A DNA stretch of 64,000 nucleotides from positions 87,735 through 151,734 of the forward strand of contig NZ_VNHX01000010.1 of the NCBI RefSeq assembly GCF_008124885.1, in the 5' to 3' direction. Position numbers and translations under genes: made by a program. This DNA comes from Sphingobacterium allocomposti. GTDB taxonomy: Bacteria > Bacteroidota > Bacteroidia > Sphingobacteriales > Sphingobacteriaceae. Below are positions 53,909-64,000 of the stretch, piece by piece. Under the pieces are notes generated by a model that saw only the letters and a list, made by a program, of their open reading frames with translations, was not told the DNA's origin and ran no database searches. The number at the start of each line of letters is the position of its first letter. Position 1 is the stretch's first letter.

Positions 53909-54682
53909 ATGTCGAACATTGCGTCCAATCTCAAGTTTTTAAGAAAGAAAAAAGGATTAACCCAACAGCAGTTTGCCGATGCGCTGGAGATTAAGCGCGC
54001 GTCTGTCGGTGCATATGAAGAAGACAGGGCAGAGCCGAAATATGAGCTACTGAAGAAGATAGCGGAGTTTTACGAACTCACGATGGACGAACTTACGCAC
54101 GACGTTATTGACGAACGGTGGAAGCCTACGCCCAAAAGCAATGCATCGAATCTGCGTGTTCTAAGTGTAACGGTGGATGCACATGATCGCGAAAACATTG
54201 AGCTCGTTCCAGTGAAGGCGAGCGCCGGCTATTTAAATGGCTACGGAGATCCCGAATATGTTGCCGAGCTACCGAAGTTTTCGCTACCCATGTTTAACCA
54301 GGGGACATACCGTGCTTTCGAAATAAAGGGGGACTCGATGCTGCCTTTACCGTCCGGTAGCATTATAATAGGCGAGTACGTAGAAAATTGGCACGATATC
54401 AAGCCCAACCAGACCTACGTGATCGTGTCCAGGGAAGACGGCGTAGTATATAAAAGAGTGGCCTTTAAATTTAAAGAAGACAAAGGATTAAAGCTGGTGT
54501 CAGACAACAAGTCCTACCAGCCGTATTGGGTGGCGGCGGAAGATATTATTGAAGTCTGGAAGGCAAAAGCCTATATCAGTACGGTGCTTCCCGAACCCAG
54601 CCCTGAACCGACCATGGAAACGTTGACATCAATGATGGCGCAGATGCAAAAAACCATCAACGCCGTGGTCGATAATAAATAG
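53909..54682 (+). CDS. XRE-S24 LexA-like transcriptional repressor
   Basis: A 257-residue regulator. Residues 6-60 are an XRE helix-turn-helix (LTQQQFADALEIKRASVGAYE). Residues about 95-225 are an S24 peptidase domain like those of LexA and phage CI: Ala106-Gly107 in VKASAG is a plausible self-cleavage site, Ser143 in KGDSMLP the nucleophile and Lys182 in VVYKRVAF the general base. The spacings (37 and 39 residues) are close to those of LexA. A Met-rich helical tail follows. The frame is open to 53786, but that extension would run through the operator and encodes a hydrophobic non-homologous stretch, so ATG 53909 is chosen. I infer that it is the master repressor of the damage genes in this window. 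Confidence 0.9.
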   Translation: MSNIASNLKFLRKKKGLTQQQFADALEIKRASVGAYEEDRAEPKYELLKKIAEFYELTMDELTHDVIDERWKPTPKSNASNLRVLSVTVDAHDRENIELVPVKASAGYLNGYGDPEYVAELPKFSLPMFNQGTYRAFEIKGDSMLPLPSGSIIIGEYVENWHDIKPNQTYVIVSREDGVVYKRVAFKFKEDKGLKLVSDNKSYQPYWVAAEDIIEVWKAKAYISTVLPEPSPEPTMETLTSMMAQMQKTINAVVDNK

Positions 54683-54690
54683 ACGCACAT

Positions 54691-54721
54691 TTGCTTGTTT
54701 GAAAGAATATTTATATCTTTG
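54691..54721 (+). promoter_or_regulatory. promoter of the rimP-nusA operon
   Basis: TTG (54691-54693, within TTTG), 20-base spacer, TATCTTTG (54714-54721). Both elements fit the Bacteroidota consensus, with ideal spacing. Transcription would begin near 54728, ten bases before the hairpin at 54738. Confidence 0.75.
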
Positions 54722-54737
54722 TATAATCTTAAGAAGA

Positions 54738-54762
54738 GGGGGCATGGTATGCCCCCTTTTTT
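54738..54762 (+). terminator. terminator-like hairpin in the rimP leader
   Basis: An 8-bp perfect GC-rich stem GGGGGCAT/ATGCCCCC with a 3-base loop, followed by six T. It lies between the promoter (54691-54721) and the rimP start (54784), so it would stop the operon unless read through. It may be an attenuator, or it may end transcription from the repressor gene. Confidence 0.75.
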
Positions 54763-54783
54763 AATTCGTTTATTAAAATAAGT

Positions 54784-55248
54784 ATGCTAATAGAGGAAAG
54801 AGTTCGTGAACTTGTGCAAGAAAAGATTGCCGATCGGGAAGACCTGTTCATTGTACGCATAAAGATGTATAACAACGGCATATTGGAAATCCTGATGGAT
54901 GGAGACAATGGTATTGCGATCGAGGACTGTGTGCAGATCAGCCGGCACGTAGGATACCATCTGGAAGAGGAAAATGTAATTGATAGGGCTTACCGTCTAG
55001 AGGTCTCCTCTCCGGGAGTGGATACGCCGCTGTTGCTTCAACGCCAATACGAAAAGAATGTGGGGAGAGAAGTGCGGGTAAAGGATCACGAAGGGGCGAA
55101 GCGCGAAGGCAAGCTTCTTTCCGTCGACGAATCGGGCATAGTGATCGAGGAGAAAATTAAAGAAAAAGGGAAAAAGGCCGCTACACAGGAGGCCGCTATT
55201 CCATTCGAACATATAAAAGAAACAAAGGTGTTAATTTCATTTAAGTAA
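54784..55248 (+). CDS. rimP: ribosome maturation factor RimP
   Basis: A 154-residue factor that binds the 30S subunit during assembly. The N-terminal alpha/beta domain has LEILMDGDNGIAIEDC and RHVGYHLEEENVIDRAYRLEVSSPGVDTPL, the RimP signature; the C-terminal SH3-like domain has GREVRVKDHEGAKREGKLLSVDESG. It is the first gene of rimP-nusA-infB, the conserved order, and ends one base before nusA. Its leader carries the hairpin at 54738-54762. Confidence 0.95.
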   Translation: MLIEERVRELVQEKIADREDLFIVRIKMYNNGILEILMDGDNGIAIEDCVQISRHVGYHLEEENVIDRAYRLEVSSPGVDTPLLLQRQYEKNVGREVRVKDHEGAKREGKLLSVDESGIVIEEKIKEKGKKAATQEAAIPFEHIKETKVLISFK

Positions 55249-55249
55249 A

Positions 55250-56488
55250 ATGAGCAGCAATATCAACTTGATAGACTCGTTTCAGGAGTTTAAGGATTTT
55301 AAAAATATCGACCGTCCTACTGTTATTACAGTACTTGAAGAGGTGTTTCGAAGCATGATCCGTAAGCGTTTCGGCACAGATGAAAATGTCGATGTTATTG
55401 TCAACCCCGACAATGGGGATTTGGAAATTTGGAGAACGCGGGTTGTCATGGAAGACGGGTTCTCGGAAGATGACGATCTAGAGATCGAGTTAGCGGAGGC
55501 ACGCCAATATGATCCGGATCTGGAAGTTGGAGACGAGTATATCGAGCAGATCACGCTAGAAAGCTTCGGCCGACGGGCGATATTAGCTGCACGGCAGACC
55601 TTGGTTTCAAAGATTCTAGAATTAGAGAAAGATGAGGTTTTTAAGAAGTATAAAGATCGCGAGGGAGAGTTGGTCATCGGCGAGGTTTACCAGATCTGGA
55701 AGAAGGAAATTTTGGTGCTTGACGAAGATGGCAACGAGCTAATCCTGCCGAAGACAGAGCAGATTCCTGCAGATTACTTTAAAAAAGGAGACAGCATACG
55801 GGCGGTGGTATCGAAGGTGGACATGATGAACAATAATCCGAAGATCATCATCTCCCGTACAGCACCCGAATTCCTGCAGCGTCTATTCGAGTTGGAGGTA
55901 CCCGAAATTTTCGATGGTTTAATCACGATTAAAAAGATTGTGCGCGAGCCGGGCGAGCGGGCCAAGGTTGCTGTAGAATCATACGACGACCGTATCGATC
56001 CTGTTGGTGCCTGTGTGGGCATGAAAGGATCCCGTATCCACGGAATCGTACGGGAACTGCGCAATGAAAATATCGACGTCATTAACTTCACGCTGAACAA
56101 TTCACTATATATTACACGGGCGCTGAGCCCCGCGAGAATATCGTCCATAAAAATCGACGAAGAAAATAAGACCGCTGCTGTATACTTGAAGCCGGATCAG
56201 GTTTCTTTGGCGATCGGACGCGGAGGCCATAACATTAAACTGGCCGGCAAACTGACCGGTTATGAGATCGACGTATACCGCGAAAATGATGAGGTGGATG
56301 AGGATGTGGATATTGAGGAATTTGCAGACGAAATTGACGGTTGGATCATTGACGAGCTAAAACGCGTAGGCCTTGACACAGCGAAGTCAGTATTGGCGTT
56401 GAGCGAAGAAGAGCTGGTTAGACGTACCGATTTGGAAGAGGATACTGTACATGAGATCGTACGCATTCTGCAAGCCGAATTTGAATAG
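55250..56488 (+). CDS. nusA: transcription termination/antitermination factor NusA
   Basis: A 412-residue RNA polymerase-associated factor acting in pausing, termination and antitermination. The N-terminal domain (about 1-130) is followed by an S1 domain (EGELVIGEVYQIWKKEILVL), KH1 and KH2 (DPVGACVGMKGSRIHGIVREL and SLAIGRGGHNIKLAGKLTG). A C-terminal acidic segment and one helix-hairpin-helix-like repeat (KRVGLDTAKSVLALSEEELV) end the protein. The gene is one base after rimP. A 17-bp hairpin separates it from infB. Confidence 0.96.
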   Translation: MSSNINLIDSFQEFKDFKNIDRPTVITVLEEVFRSMIRKRFGTDENVDVIVNPDNGDLEIWRTRVVMEDGFSEDDDLEIELAEARQYDPDLEVGDEYIEQITLESFGRRAILAARQTLVSKILELEKDEVFKKYKDREGELVIGEVYQIWKKEILVLDEDGNELILPKTEQIPADYFKKGDSIRAVVSKVDMMNNNPKIIISRTAPEFLQRLFELEVPEIFDGLITIKKIVREPGERAKVAVESYDDRIDPVGACVGMKGSRIHGIVRELRNENIDVINFTLNNSLYITRALSPARISSIKIDEENKTAAVYLKPDQVSLAIGRGGHNIKLAGKLTGYEIDVYRENDEVDEDVDIEEFADEIDGWIIDELKRVGLDTAKSVLALSEEELVRRTDLEEDTVHEIVRILQAEFE

Positions 56489-56504
56489 CGTTTTACCGCT
56501 AAAA

Positions 56505-56545
56505 ACACTGAAAAAACAATTGTTCCGAAATTGTTTTTTCAGTGT
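56505..56545 (+). terminator. 17-bp perfect hairpin between nusA and infB
   Basis: Arms 56505-56521 and 56529-56545 pair without a mismatch around a 7-base loop. It contains A- and T-runs in the stem rather than after it, so it is an unusual terminator and could also protect or process the message. A new promoter for infB starts in its right arm. Confidence 0.6.
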
Positions 56546-56562
56546 AAAAAAACATATTTTTG
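56531..56562 (+). promoter_or_regulatory. internal promoter of infB
   Basis: TTG (56531-56533), 21-base spacer, TATTTTTG (56555-56562), a good match to TTTG/TAnnTTTG. Transcription would begin near 56569, 25 bases before infB. Its -33 part lies in the right arm of the hairpin. Confidence 0.6.
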
Positions 56563-56593
56563 TAAGAACTTAATATTAGAAGGTAAATAATAG

Positions 56594-59500
56594 ATGATAG
56601 AAGGAAAAAGCGTAAACTTGCTAAAGGCAGCAAAAGAACTTAACATTGGGATAGGTACCGCTGTTGATTTCTTGGTAAAGAAAGGTTTTGATGTCGACTC
56701 TAAGCCTAGCACCAAGTTATCACCTGATATGTATGCCGTCCTTTTAAAAGAATTTCAAGGGGACAAAATCGTAAAAGACGAAGCGAAACAAATTGTTATC
56801 GGAAAAATTCGTCGTGAAGAGTCAGCTGCTGGAACAGGTGGAGCCAATCCTACTGAGTCTAAGGAAGACATTCAAGAAGATGTCTCCCCTTCAAAAGAGA
56901 TCTTAATTAAGAACGCGACTCCGGAACCTCCGGTTGCCCCTGAAGACAGCAAAGAGAAGGAAGCCAAAAAGGACGAGGGGAGCCCACTCAAAGTCGTTGG
57001 TAAAATAGATTTAGATAGTTTACATCGCGGCCGCAGCAAGAAGGTAGAGGCGAAAGAAGAAGAGAAGGCACCAGCTCCAAAAGCGGTGGAAGAAGCTAAA
57101 CCGGAGCCGACGCCTGCAGAACCGGAAATAAAAGCTGAGAAAGCTGTTCCGGTACCGGAGCCCCTCCAAGAGGACATCCAAAAAGAGGAAACCCCTAAAG
57201 CGGCTGTAGATACAACCATCAAGCAAGCCGATGCGGTGTCGCCTAAGGACGAACCTAAAAAAGAAATAAAAACCGAGCCTAAGGCCGACATGAATAAAGA
57301 AATTACAGAAGTGAAATCGCGTGTAGCAGGAGAGGGGCAATCTGCTGTGACAGGAGAGCCGCAAAACGAGGTGATCCGCGCCCGCTCAGAAACATTAGCA
57401 GGGCCTAAAGTCGTTGGTAAGATCCAGTTACCTGTAGAGCGTAAGCCTGTTGCGTCGTCTTCAAGCGCGGCGAACAACGACAACAAGCGCAAGCGGAAAC
57501 GATCTAACAAAAACCAGCCGGTAAATCCGGCAGCTGCTGATGGCAACCAACGGAGCGCGGGAGATAACAACAATGCCAACCGTAGCGGTGGATTTAACAG
57601 GGGCGGAGGCCACAGCAACACCGGCAACCGGCCCGGCCAACCGCACGACCGACACGGCAAAGGAAGACACGATAACCGCGGCAAAGGACGTCATCAGGAA
57701 GCTCCAAAAGAAGAGCCTTCTGAAAAGGAAATACAAGATCAGATTAAAGCAACGCTTGCACGCCTAAGCGGTGCCGGAAAATCCGGAAAGTTCGCTCAAC
57801 GGGCGAAGTTGCGCCGTCAGAAACGTGACGACATAGCACTTTCCGCTGAAGAGGCTGCAATGGAAGAAGCAGCACAATCAAAAATCCTGCGCGTAACAGA
57901 GTTTGTGACAGCGAATGAGCTAGCCAACTTAATGGATGTGCAGGTTACGCAAGTTATTTCCACATGTATGAGCCTTGGTATGTTCGTCTCCATCAACCAG
58001 CGTTTGGATGCGGAAACGTTAACAATCGTAGCAGACGAATTTGGATATCAGGTAGAATTTATAAAGCCCGAAGACGAAGAGGTTACGGAGCTCGAAGAAC
58101 CGGACAACGAGGCTAACCTCGTGCCGCGCGCACCTATTGTAACCGTCATGGGACACGTTGACCACGGTAAGACCTCATTGTTGGATTATATCCGTAAAGC
58201 AAACGTCACCAAAGGTGAAGCGGGCGGTATAACCCAGCACATTGGAGCCTACGCCGTGAATCTTGAGGATGGACGGAAAATCACGTTCCTGGATACGCCT
58301 GGTCACGAAGCGTTTACCGCCATGCGGGCCCGTGGTGCGAAGGTAACGGATATCGTTATCATTGTAATCGCAGCAGACGACGCGGTCATGCCACAAACAC
58401 GGGAAGCAATTAACCACGCGCAGGCAGCGGGTTCACCGATTGTGTTTGCCTTCACCAAAGTGGATAAGCCGGGAGCAAATGCAGATAAAATCCGTGAGCA
58501 GCTTTCAGCGATGAACATCCTTGTAGAGGACTGGGGCGGTAAATATCAGGCGCAGGAAATTTCGGCCAAAACCGGAGAAAATGTAGAGCTGTTGCTAGAA
58601 AAAGTATTGCTGGAAGCAGAGTTACTTGAGCTGAAGGCCGATCCGAAGAAGCGCGCAGTAGGTTCAGTAATTGAGGCCGCACTCGACAAGGGACGTGGTA
58701 TCGTAACAACTGTACTTGTGCAGGGCGGTACACTACGCGTGGGAGACGCCATCCTGGCCGGATCTTACGCTGGTAAAGTGAAGGCATTGACGAACGAGCG
58801 GGGCGAGCGCGTTAAAGAGGCCGGCCCATCGATTCCCGTGCAGATCCTCGGTATGTCCGGAGCGCCGACTGCCGGCGACAAGTTATACGTGCTTGAAAGC
58901 GAGTCGGAAGCCAGACAGGTGGCCAACAAACGCTTACAGTTGCAACGCGAACAGGGAATGCGCGCCACGAAACATATTACGCTGGATGAAATTGGCCGTC
59001 GTTTAGCAATTGGAAACTTCAAAGAGCTAAATGTCATTGTTAAGGGTGACGTTGACGGTTCGATTGAAGCGCTTTCCGACTCTTTATTGAAGCTATCTAC
59101 GGATGAAATCCAGGTAAATATTATTCATAAGTCCGTGGGAGCCATCTCGGAATCTGATGTTCTATTAGCTTCGGCTTCAGATGCTATCATCGTAGGCTTC
59201 CAGGTTAGACCAACGCAAGGTGCCCGTAAATTGGCAGAACAAGAGCAGATCGACATCCGTCTGTACTCGATTATCTACGACGCTATCGAAGAAGTCAAGT
59301 CGGCAATGGAAGGTATGTTAGCACCTAAATTTGAGGAGAAGATCGTGGCAGAAGTGGAAATACGGGAAACGTTCAAAATTTCCAAAGTGGGTACTATCGC
59401 AGGGTGTATGGTATTGGAAGGAAAGATCAACAGAAACAACGATATACGTGTAATCCGCGAAGGTGTGGTTATCCATACCGGAAAGCTGGCTTCGTTGAAG

Positions 59501-59632
59501 CGCTTCAAGGACGACGTGAAAGAAGTGTCACAAGGCTACGAATGTGGTCTGAATATCGACCGCTTTAATGACATCCAAGTGGGCGACATCGTAGAAGCGT
59601 ACGAACAGGTGGAGGTGAAACGGAAACTCTAA
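56594..59632 (+). CDS. infB: translation initiation factor IF-2
   Basis: A 1012-residue GTPase that places initiator tRNA on the 30S subunit. An IF2_N domain (about 1-52) is followed by a long low-complexity linker (about 90-410) rich in Lys, Glu, Pro and Ala, then Gly, Asn and Arg, and a second IF2_N-like domain. The G domain has GHVDHGKT (520-527), DTPGH and TKVD (621-624) as the G4 motif, where most IF-2 have NKxD. Domains II to IV follow, ending [20 protein letters not shown]. The length fits Bacteroidota members. The linker produces long false open frames on the other strand. Confidence 0.97.
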   Translation: MIEGKSVNLLKAAKELNIGIGTAVDFLVKKGFDVDSKPSTKLSPDMYAVLLKEFQGDKIVKDEAKQIVIGKIRREESAAGTGGANPTESKEDIQEDVSPSKEILIKNATPEPPVAPEDSKEKEAKKDEGSPLKVVGKIDLDSLHRGRSKKVEAKEEEKAPAPKAVEEAKPEPTPAEPEIKAEKAVPVPEPLQEDIQKEETPKAAVDTTIKQADAVSPKDEPKKEIKTEPKADMNKEITEVKSRVAGEGQSAVTGEPQNEVIRARSETLAGPKVVGKIQLPVERKPVASSSSAANNDNKRKRKRSNKNQPVNPAAADGNQRSAGDNNNANRSGGFNRGGGHSNTGNRPGQPHDRHGKGRHDNRGKGRHQEAPKEEPSEKEIQDQIKATLARLSGAGKSGKFAQRAKLRRQKRDDIALSAEEAAMEEAAQSKILRVTEFVTANELANLMDVQVTQVISTCMSLGMFVSINQRLDAETLTIVADEFGYQVEFIKPEDEEVTELEEPDNEANLVPRAPIVTVMGHVDHGKTSLLDYIRKANVTKGEAGGITQHIGAYAVNLEDGRKITFLDTPGHEAFTAMRARGAKVTDIVIIVIAADDAVMPQTREAINHAQAAGSPIVFAFTKVDKPGANADKIREQLSAMNILVEDWGGKYQAQEISAKTGENVELLLEKVLLEAELLELKADPKKRAVGSVIEAALDKGRGIVTTVLVQGGTLRVGDAILAGSYAGKVKALTNERGERVKEAGPSIPVQILGMSGAPTAGDKLYVLESESEARQVANKRLQLQREQGMRATKHITLDEIGRRLAIGNFKELNVIVKGDVDGSIEALSDSLLKLSTDEIQVNIIHKSVGAISESDVLLASASDAIIVGFQVRPTQGARKLAEQEQIDIRLYSIIYDAIEEVKSAMEGMLAPKFEEKIVAEVEIRETFKISKVGTIAGCMVLEGKINRNNDIRVIREGVVIHTGKLASLKRFKDDVKEVSQGYECGLNIDRFNDIQVGDIVEAYEQVEVKRKL

Positions 59633-59653
59633 TAACAAAACTACATCGAATAT

Positions 59654-59684
59654 AAATCCCGTCAGACAACTGTCGGGATTTTTT
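59654..59684 (+). terminator. intrinsic terminator of infB
   Basis: AAATCCCG (59654-59661) pairs with CGGGATTT (59674-59681) over 8 bases, ending in a six-T run (59679-59684), 22 bases after the infB stop. Confidence 0.8.
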
Positions 59685-59705
59685 ATAGCCCATTGGAGGT
59701 ATCTA

Positions 59706-59737
59706 TTTGACTATTGCCTGGAATTAAAGTATTTTTA
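59706..59737 (+). promoter_or_regulatory. promoter of the reductase gene
   Basis: TTTG (59706-59709), 20-base spacer, TATTTTTA (59730-59737; last base differs from the TAnnTTTG consensus). The predicted start of transcription is at about 59744, so the message would be nearly leaderless or start at a slightly different base. Confidence 0.35.
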
Positions 59738-59741
59738 TGGC

Positions 59742-60785
59742 ATGTACAAATTTCGGATATCTAATATCATACAGCAGCCCAACAATAATGTAACGATAAC
59801 TTTCGATGATCTGTCCGGAAGCTACCCACGCTATAAGGCCGGTCAGTTTCTAACCTTATCGTTTATGTTCGGCGAACGGGAGGTACGTCGGTCTTATTCT
59901 TTTAGCAGTTCTCCGTACATAGATGAGCCGTTGGCCATCACGGTAAAGCGGGTAGATAATGGCGAGATTTCCCGCCTTCTCCATCACAGGGCAAAAGTTG
60001 GCGACGTTGTCAACGTACTGGACCCTCAAGGCCTTTTCTATTACGAGCCGAACCCCTCCATCGAACGTACCATCTTTCTGTTTGCAGCCGGAGTGGGCGT
60101 CACCCCATTGTATGCCATGCTGAAAACAGCACTGGTAACAGAACCAGGGACCAAAGTCGTTTTGGTATACAGCAACAGCTCGCCAGACCGCACCGTATTT
60201 TACGATGAGCTGCTTGACTGGCAGCAGCGCTATCCCGATAGATTACATATTGTCTGGATATTTTCAAACTCGAAAAACCTGTTAAACGCCCGCTTGAATC
60301 GGGAATACCTGATAAAGATCGTAAACGAGCATATGCCAAGCCACCGTAGCGCACTTTTCTTTACCTGTGGCCCTGTATTCTATATGGACCTTGTCCGGTT
60401 TACTCTTCTAGGCATGGGTATCCCGGACCAGGATATTAAGAAGGAGACTTTTCATTTTCCGGAAGAAGAGGAAGATGACGACGAAAAGGAAGAAGAACCT
60501 GTCGACATGACCTCCTATAATATTACATTACGGTTTCAGGGGCAATCATATCCGCTGCTGATTCCGTTTAACAAAACCGTTTTGGACATTGGACTCGAAC
60601 ATAAAATTAAGCTGCCGTATTCCTGCAAGTCGGGAATGTGCAGCACCTGTATTTCCCAATGTACGTCTGGTTCTGTCAGAATGGATTACAATGAAGTGCT
60701 TACTGACCGCGAGGTAGAAAACGGAAAATGCTTAATCTGTGTGTCTCATCCTTTAGAGGAGGGGACTGTTATTGAAGTCCTTTAG
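59742..60785 (+). CDS. flavin reductase with C-terminal 2Fe-2S ferredoxin domain (PaaE-like)
   Basis: A 347-residue electron-transfer protein. Residues about 1-100 are an FAD-binding barrel with RRSYSFSSSP; residues about 105-235 are the NAD(P)-binding domain with FAAGVGVTPLYAML and FFTCGP. An acidic linker (EEEEDDDEKEEE) leads to a plant-type ferredoxin domain whose cluster Cys are C295, C300, C303 and C333. This layout matches phenylacetyl-CoA epoxidase reductase PaaE and related ring-hydroxylating oxygenase reductases. No oxygenase genes are adjacent, so it may serve another acceptor. Confidence 0.9.
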   Translation: MYKFRISNIIQQPNNNVTITFDDLSGSYPRYKAGQFLTLSFMFGEREVRRSYSFSSSPYIDEPLAITVKRVDNGEISRLLHHRAKVGDVVNVLDPQGLFYYEPNPSIERTIFLFAAGVGVTPLYAMLKTALVTEPGTKVVLVYSNSSPDRTVFYDELLDWQQRYPDRLHIVWIFSNSKNLLNARLNREYLIKIVNEHMPSHRSALFFTCGPVFYMDLVRFTLLGMGIPDQDIKKETFHFPEEEEDDDEKEEEPVDMTSYNITLRFQGQSYPLLIPFNKTVLDIGLEHKIKLPYSCKSGMCSTCISQCTSGSVRMDYNEVLTDREVENGKCLICVSHPLEEGTVIEVL

Positions 60786-60797
60786 ACCCAAAAATCC

Positions 60798-61457
60798 ATG
60801 CGAGCAATAGTTATAGGCGCCACGGGTGCCACCGGAAAAGAGCTTACCCGCCAGCTGCTGGATGACCCGCGGATCTCAGCGGTTGTGGTACTGACGCGCA
60901 GACCATTTTTTCCGTCCGGGGAGAAGTTGAGGGAGGTTGTTGTGGATTTCGAGCAGCTGCCGGCTTATGCCGACGAGATCCATGGCGATGTCGCCTTCTC
61001 CTGTTTAGGAACGACACGCCGGGAGGCGGGCGGGACGACTGCACAGTGGCGGGTCGACCACGACTATCAACTTACGTTTGCGAAACTTTGCCGCCAAAAA
61101 GGAATCAACCATTTTGTGCTACTCTCGTCGGCAGGCGCCGGAGAGAATTCTCTATTTTTTTACAGCCGAATGAAGGGGACATTGGAGAATGCCGTAAAGG
61201 CGCTGGGATTTCCATCGCTGACCATTATACAACCCGGACCAATCCTGCGGCCCCAGTCCACACGGAAGGGCGAGATAGCCGCCGCACGGCTGGTAGTATT
61301 GCTTAATCGCGTAGGACTTTTTCCCGACTATCGCCCTATATCGACCAGCACTCTTGCACGGGCAATTATACAAGCATGCCATCAAAATGCGGGTGGTATA
61401 ACCATCTATACGCCGAAAGACCTTAACAACCTTCCGGCCTCTGCCGGTCATCGCTAA
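60798..61457 (+). CDS. NAD(P)-binding Rossmann protein (HTATIP2/YbjT-like atypical SDR)
   Basis: A 219-residue protein of the atypical short-chain dehydrogenase group. The nucleotide site GATGATGKELTRQLL is at residues 8-22, followed by FSCLGTTRREAGG, the HFVLLSSAGA strand and a YSRMKGTLE segment that has the place of the catalytic YxxxK. Substrate unknown. It starts 12 bases after the reductase stop and is probably cotranscribed with it. Confidence 0.85.
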   Translation: MRAIVIGATGATGKELTRQLLDDPRISAVVVLTRRPFFPSGEKLREVVVDFEQLPAYADEIHGDVAFSCLGTTRREAGGTTAQWRVDHDYQLTFAKLCRQKGINHFVLLSSAGAGENSLFFYSRMKGTLENAVKALGFPSLTIIQPGPILRPQSTRKGEIAAARLVVLLNRVGLFPDYRPISTSTLARAIIQACHQNAGGITIYTPKDLNNLPASAGHR

Positions 61458-61613
61458 TCGATATGGGACAACAATTGTTCGATTCCCGCCATAATTCGAA
61501 CAGCGCTAGCGTTTTTATTTTCTAATGCTTATCTTTAGGCGGATTTTAAAAAAATGGACCAGTATCTTCCGTTTTTTAGATTTATTATGAAAAATTTACT
61601 AATACTTCAATAG

Positions 61614-63833
<2,220 letters not shown>

Positions 63834-63941
63834 CGACAGGTGCATATCGCAGCCACCTCTTCTGATTCAGGAGAGGACGGTTATAAAAAAGCCAGATCCG
63901 ATAGAAAGGGCACTGAAAAAGTCCCCTTAGAAAAAAGGCTA

Positions 63942-63981
63942 AAAAAAGGAGTGGAAAACAGCAGTTTTCTGCTCCTTTTTT
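63942..63981 (+). terminator. intrinsic terminator of icd
   Basis: AAAAAAGGAG (63942-63951) pairs with CTCCTTTTTT (63972-63981). The inner part (GAAAAC/GTTTTC plus two G-U pairs) continues the stem, giving an 18-bp hairpin with a 4-base loop and a T-run. It lies 108 bases after the icd stop. Confidence 0.8.
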
Positions 63982-64000
63982 CGTATCTTAATGTAGGCTT

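Noticed and set aside
56872..57684. Minus-strand ORF of 270 codons
   Set aside because: Antisense to the low-complexity linker of infB. Ser/Ala/Leu-rich composition is the mirror of that repeat.
61597..61613. TACTAA just before icd
   Set aside because: The partner half reads CAATAG, so there is no dyad; icd is a metabolic gene.

Overview
The window comes from a Bacteroidota chromosome, most likely family Sphingobacteriaceae or a close relative. The evidence is the recurring -7 element TAnnTTTG, the lack of Shine-Dalgarno sites, a replicative DnaE carrying its own N-terminal proofreading exonuclease, a DUF4294 protein, the bacillithiol deacetylase BshB1, S9 and S46 dipeptidyl peptidases, and an OprP/OprO-type porin. 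Base composition looks near 48% GC by eye (not computed). I see no tRNA, rRNA, CRISPR array or intact insertion sequence.

Layout. 0-2.2 kb: a pair of M16 peptidase subunits, the first cut by the window edge. 2.3-4.3 kb: a radical-SAM/HhH protein and a DUF4130 protein, a known DNA-metabolism pair. 4.6-14.2 kb: fbp, then a minus-strand block with an exonuclease/GIY-YIG fusion, tcdA, a TatD-like hydrolase, pabB, purA, fur and rel/spoT. 14.3-16.6 kb: DUF4294, thiol peroxidase, bshB1 and a VOC protein. 16.7-22.2 kb: the mutagenesis cassette imuA-imuB-dnaE2. 22.2-31.3 kb: a plastic, accessory-looking stretch with a class A beta-lactamase, a DMT transporter remnant, mazG, a small conserved ORF, a Crp-like regulator with a TolC/HlyD/ABC-2 efflux operon, a truncated S46 peptidase and a DinB-fold protein. 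31.3-44.3 kb: S9 and M24 peptidases, the fused dnaE, trxA, a Ycf48-like protein, a secreted protein of unknown function, lpxB and a porin. 44.4-53.4 kb: DUF3267, dinB (Pol IV), rpoN, PBP1A and a large surface protein joining metalloprotease, propeller and barrel. 53.5-64 kb: a small GIY-YIG protein, a LexA-like S24 repressor, rimP-nusA-infB, a flavin/2Fe-2S reductase, an NAD(P)-binding protein and monomeric isocitrate dehydrogenase.

The main discovery is a shared operator, TACTAA-N5-TTAGTA. It occurs exactly upstream of three transcription units: the exonuclease/GIY-YIG nuclease (7023-7039), imuA-imuB-dnaE2 (16714-16730), and the gene for an XRE-S24 repressor that has LexA-type self-cleavage residues (53868-53884). 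A copy with one base changed lies in front of the radical-SAM/DUF4130 pair (2282-2298). I found no other copy in the window. In the imuA promoter the operator lies directly against the -7 element. Read together, these are an autoregulated repressor plus three DNA-damage units, that is, an SOS-like regulon with its own operator. It would place the poorly understood radical-SAM/DUF4130 pair and the exonuclease/GIY-YIG fusion in the damage response. A beta-lactamase gene follows dnaE2 with no visible terminator between them.

Other items of note are a terminator-like hairpin in the rimP-nusA-infB leader, a 17-bp perfect hairpin before the infB promoter, a hairpin in the fbp leader, and several starts that a -7 element moves downstream of the longest ORF.
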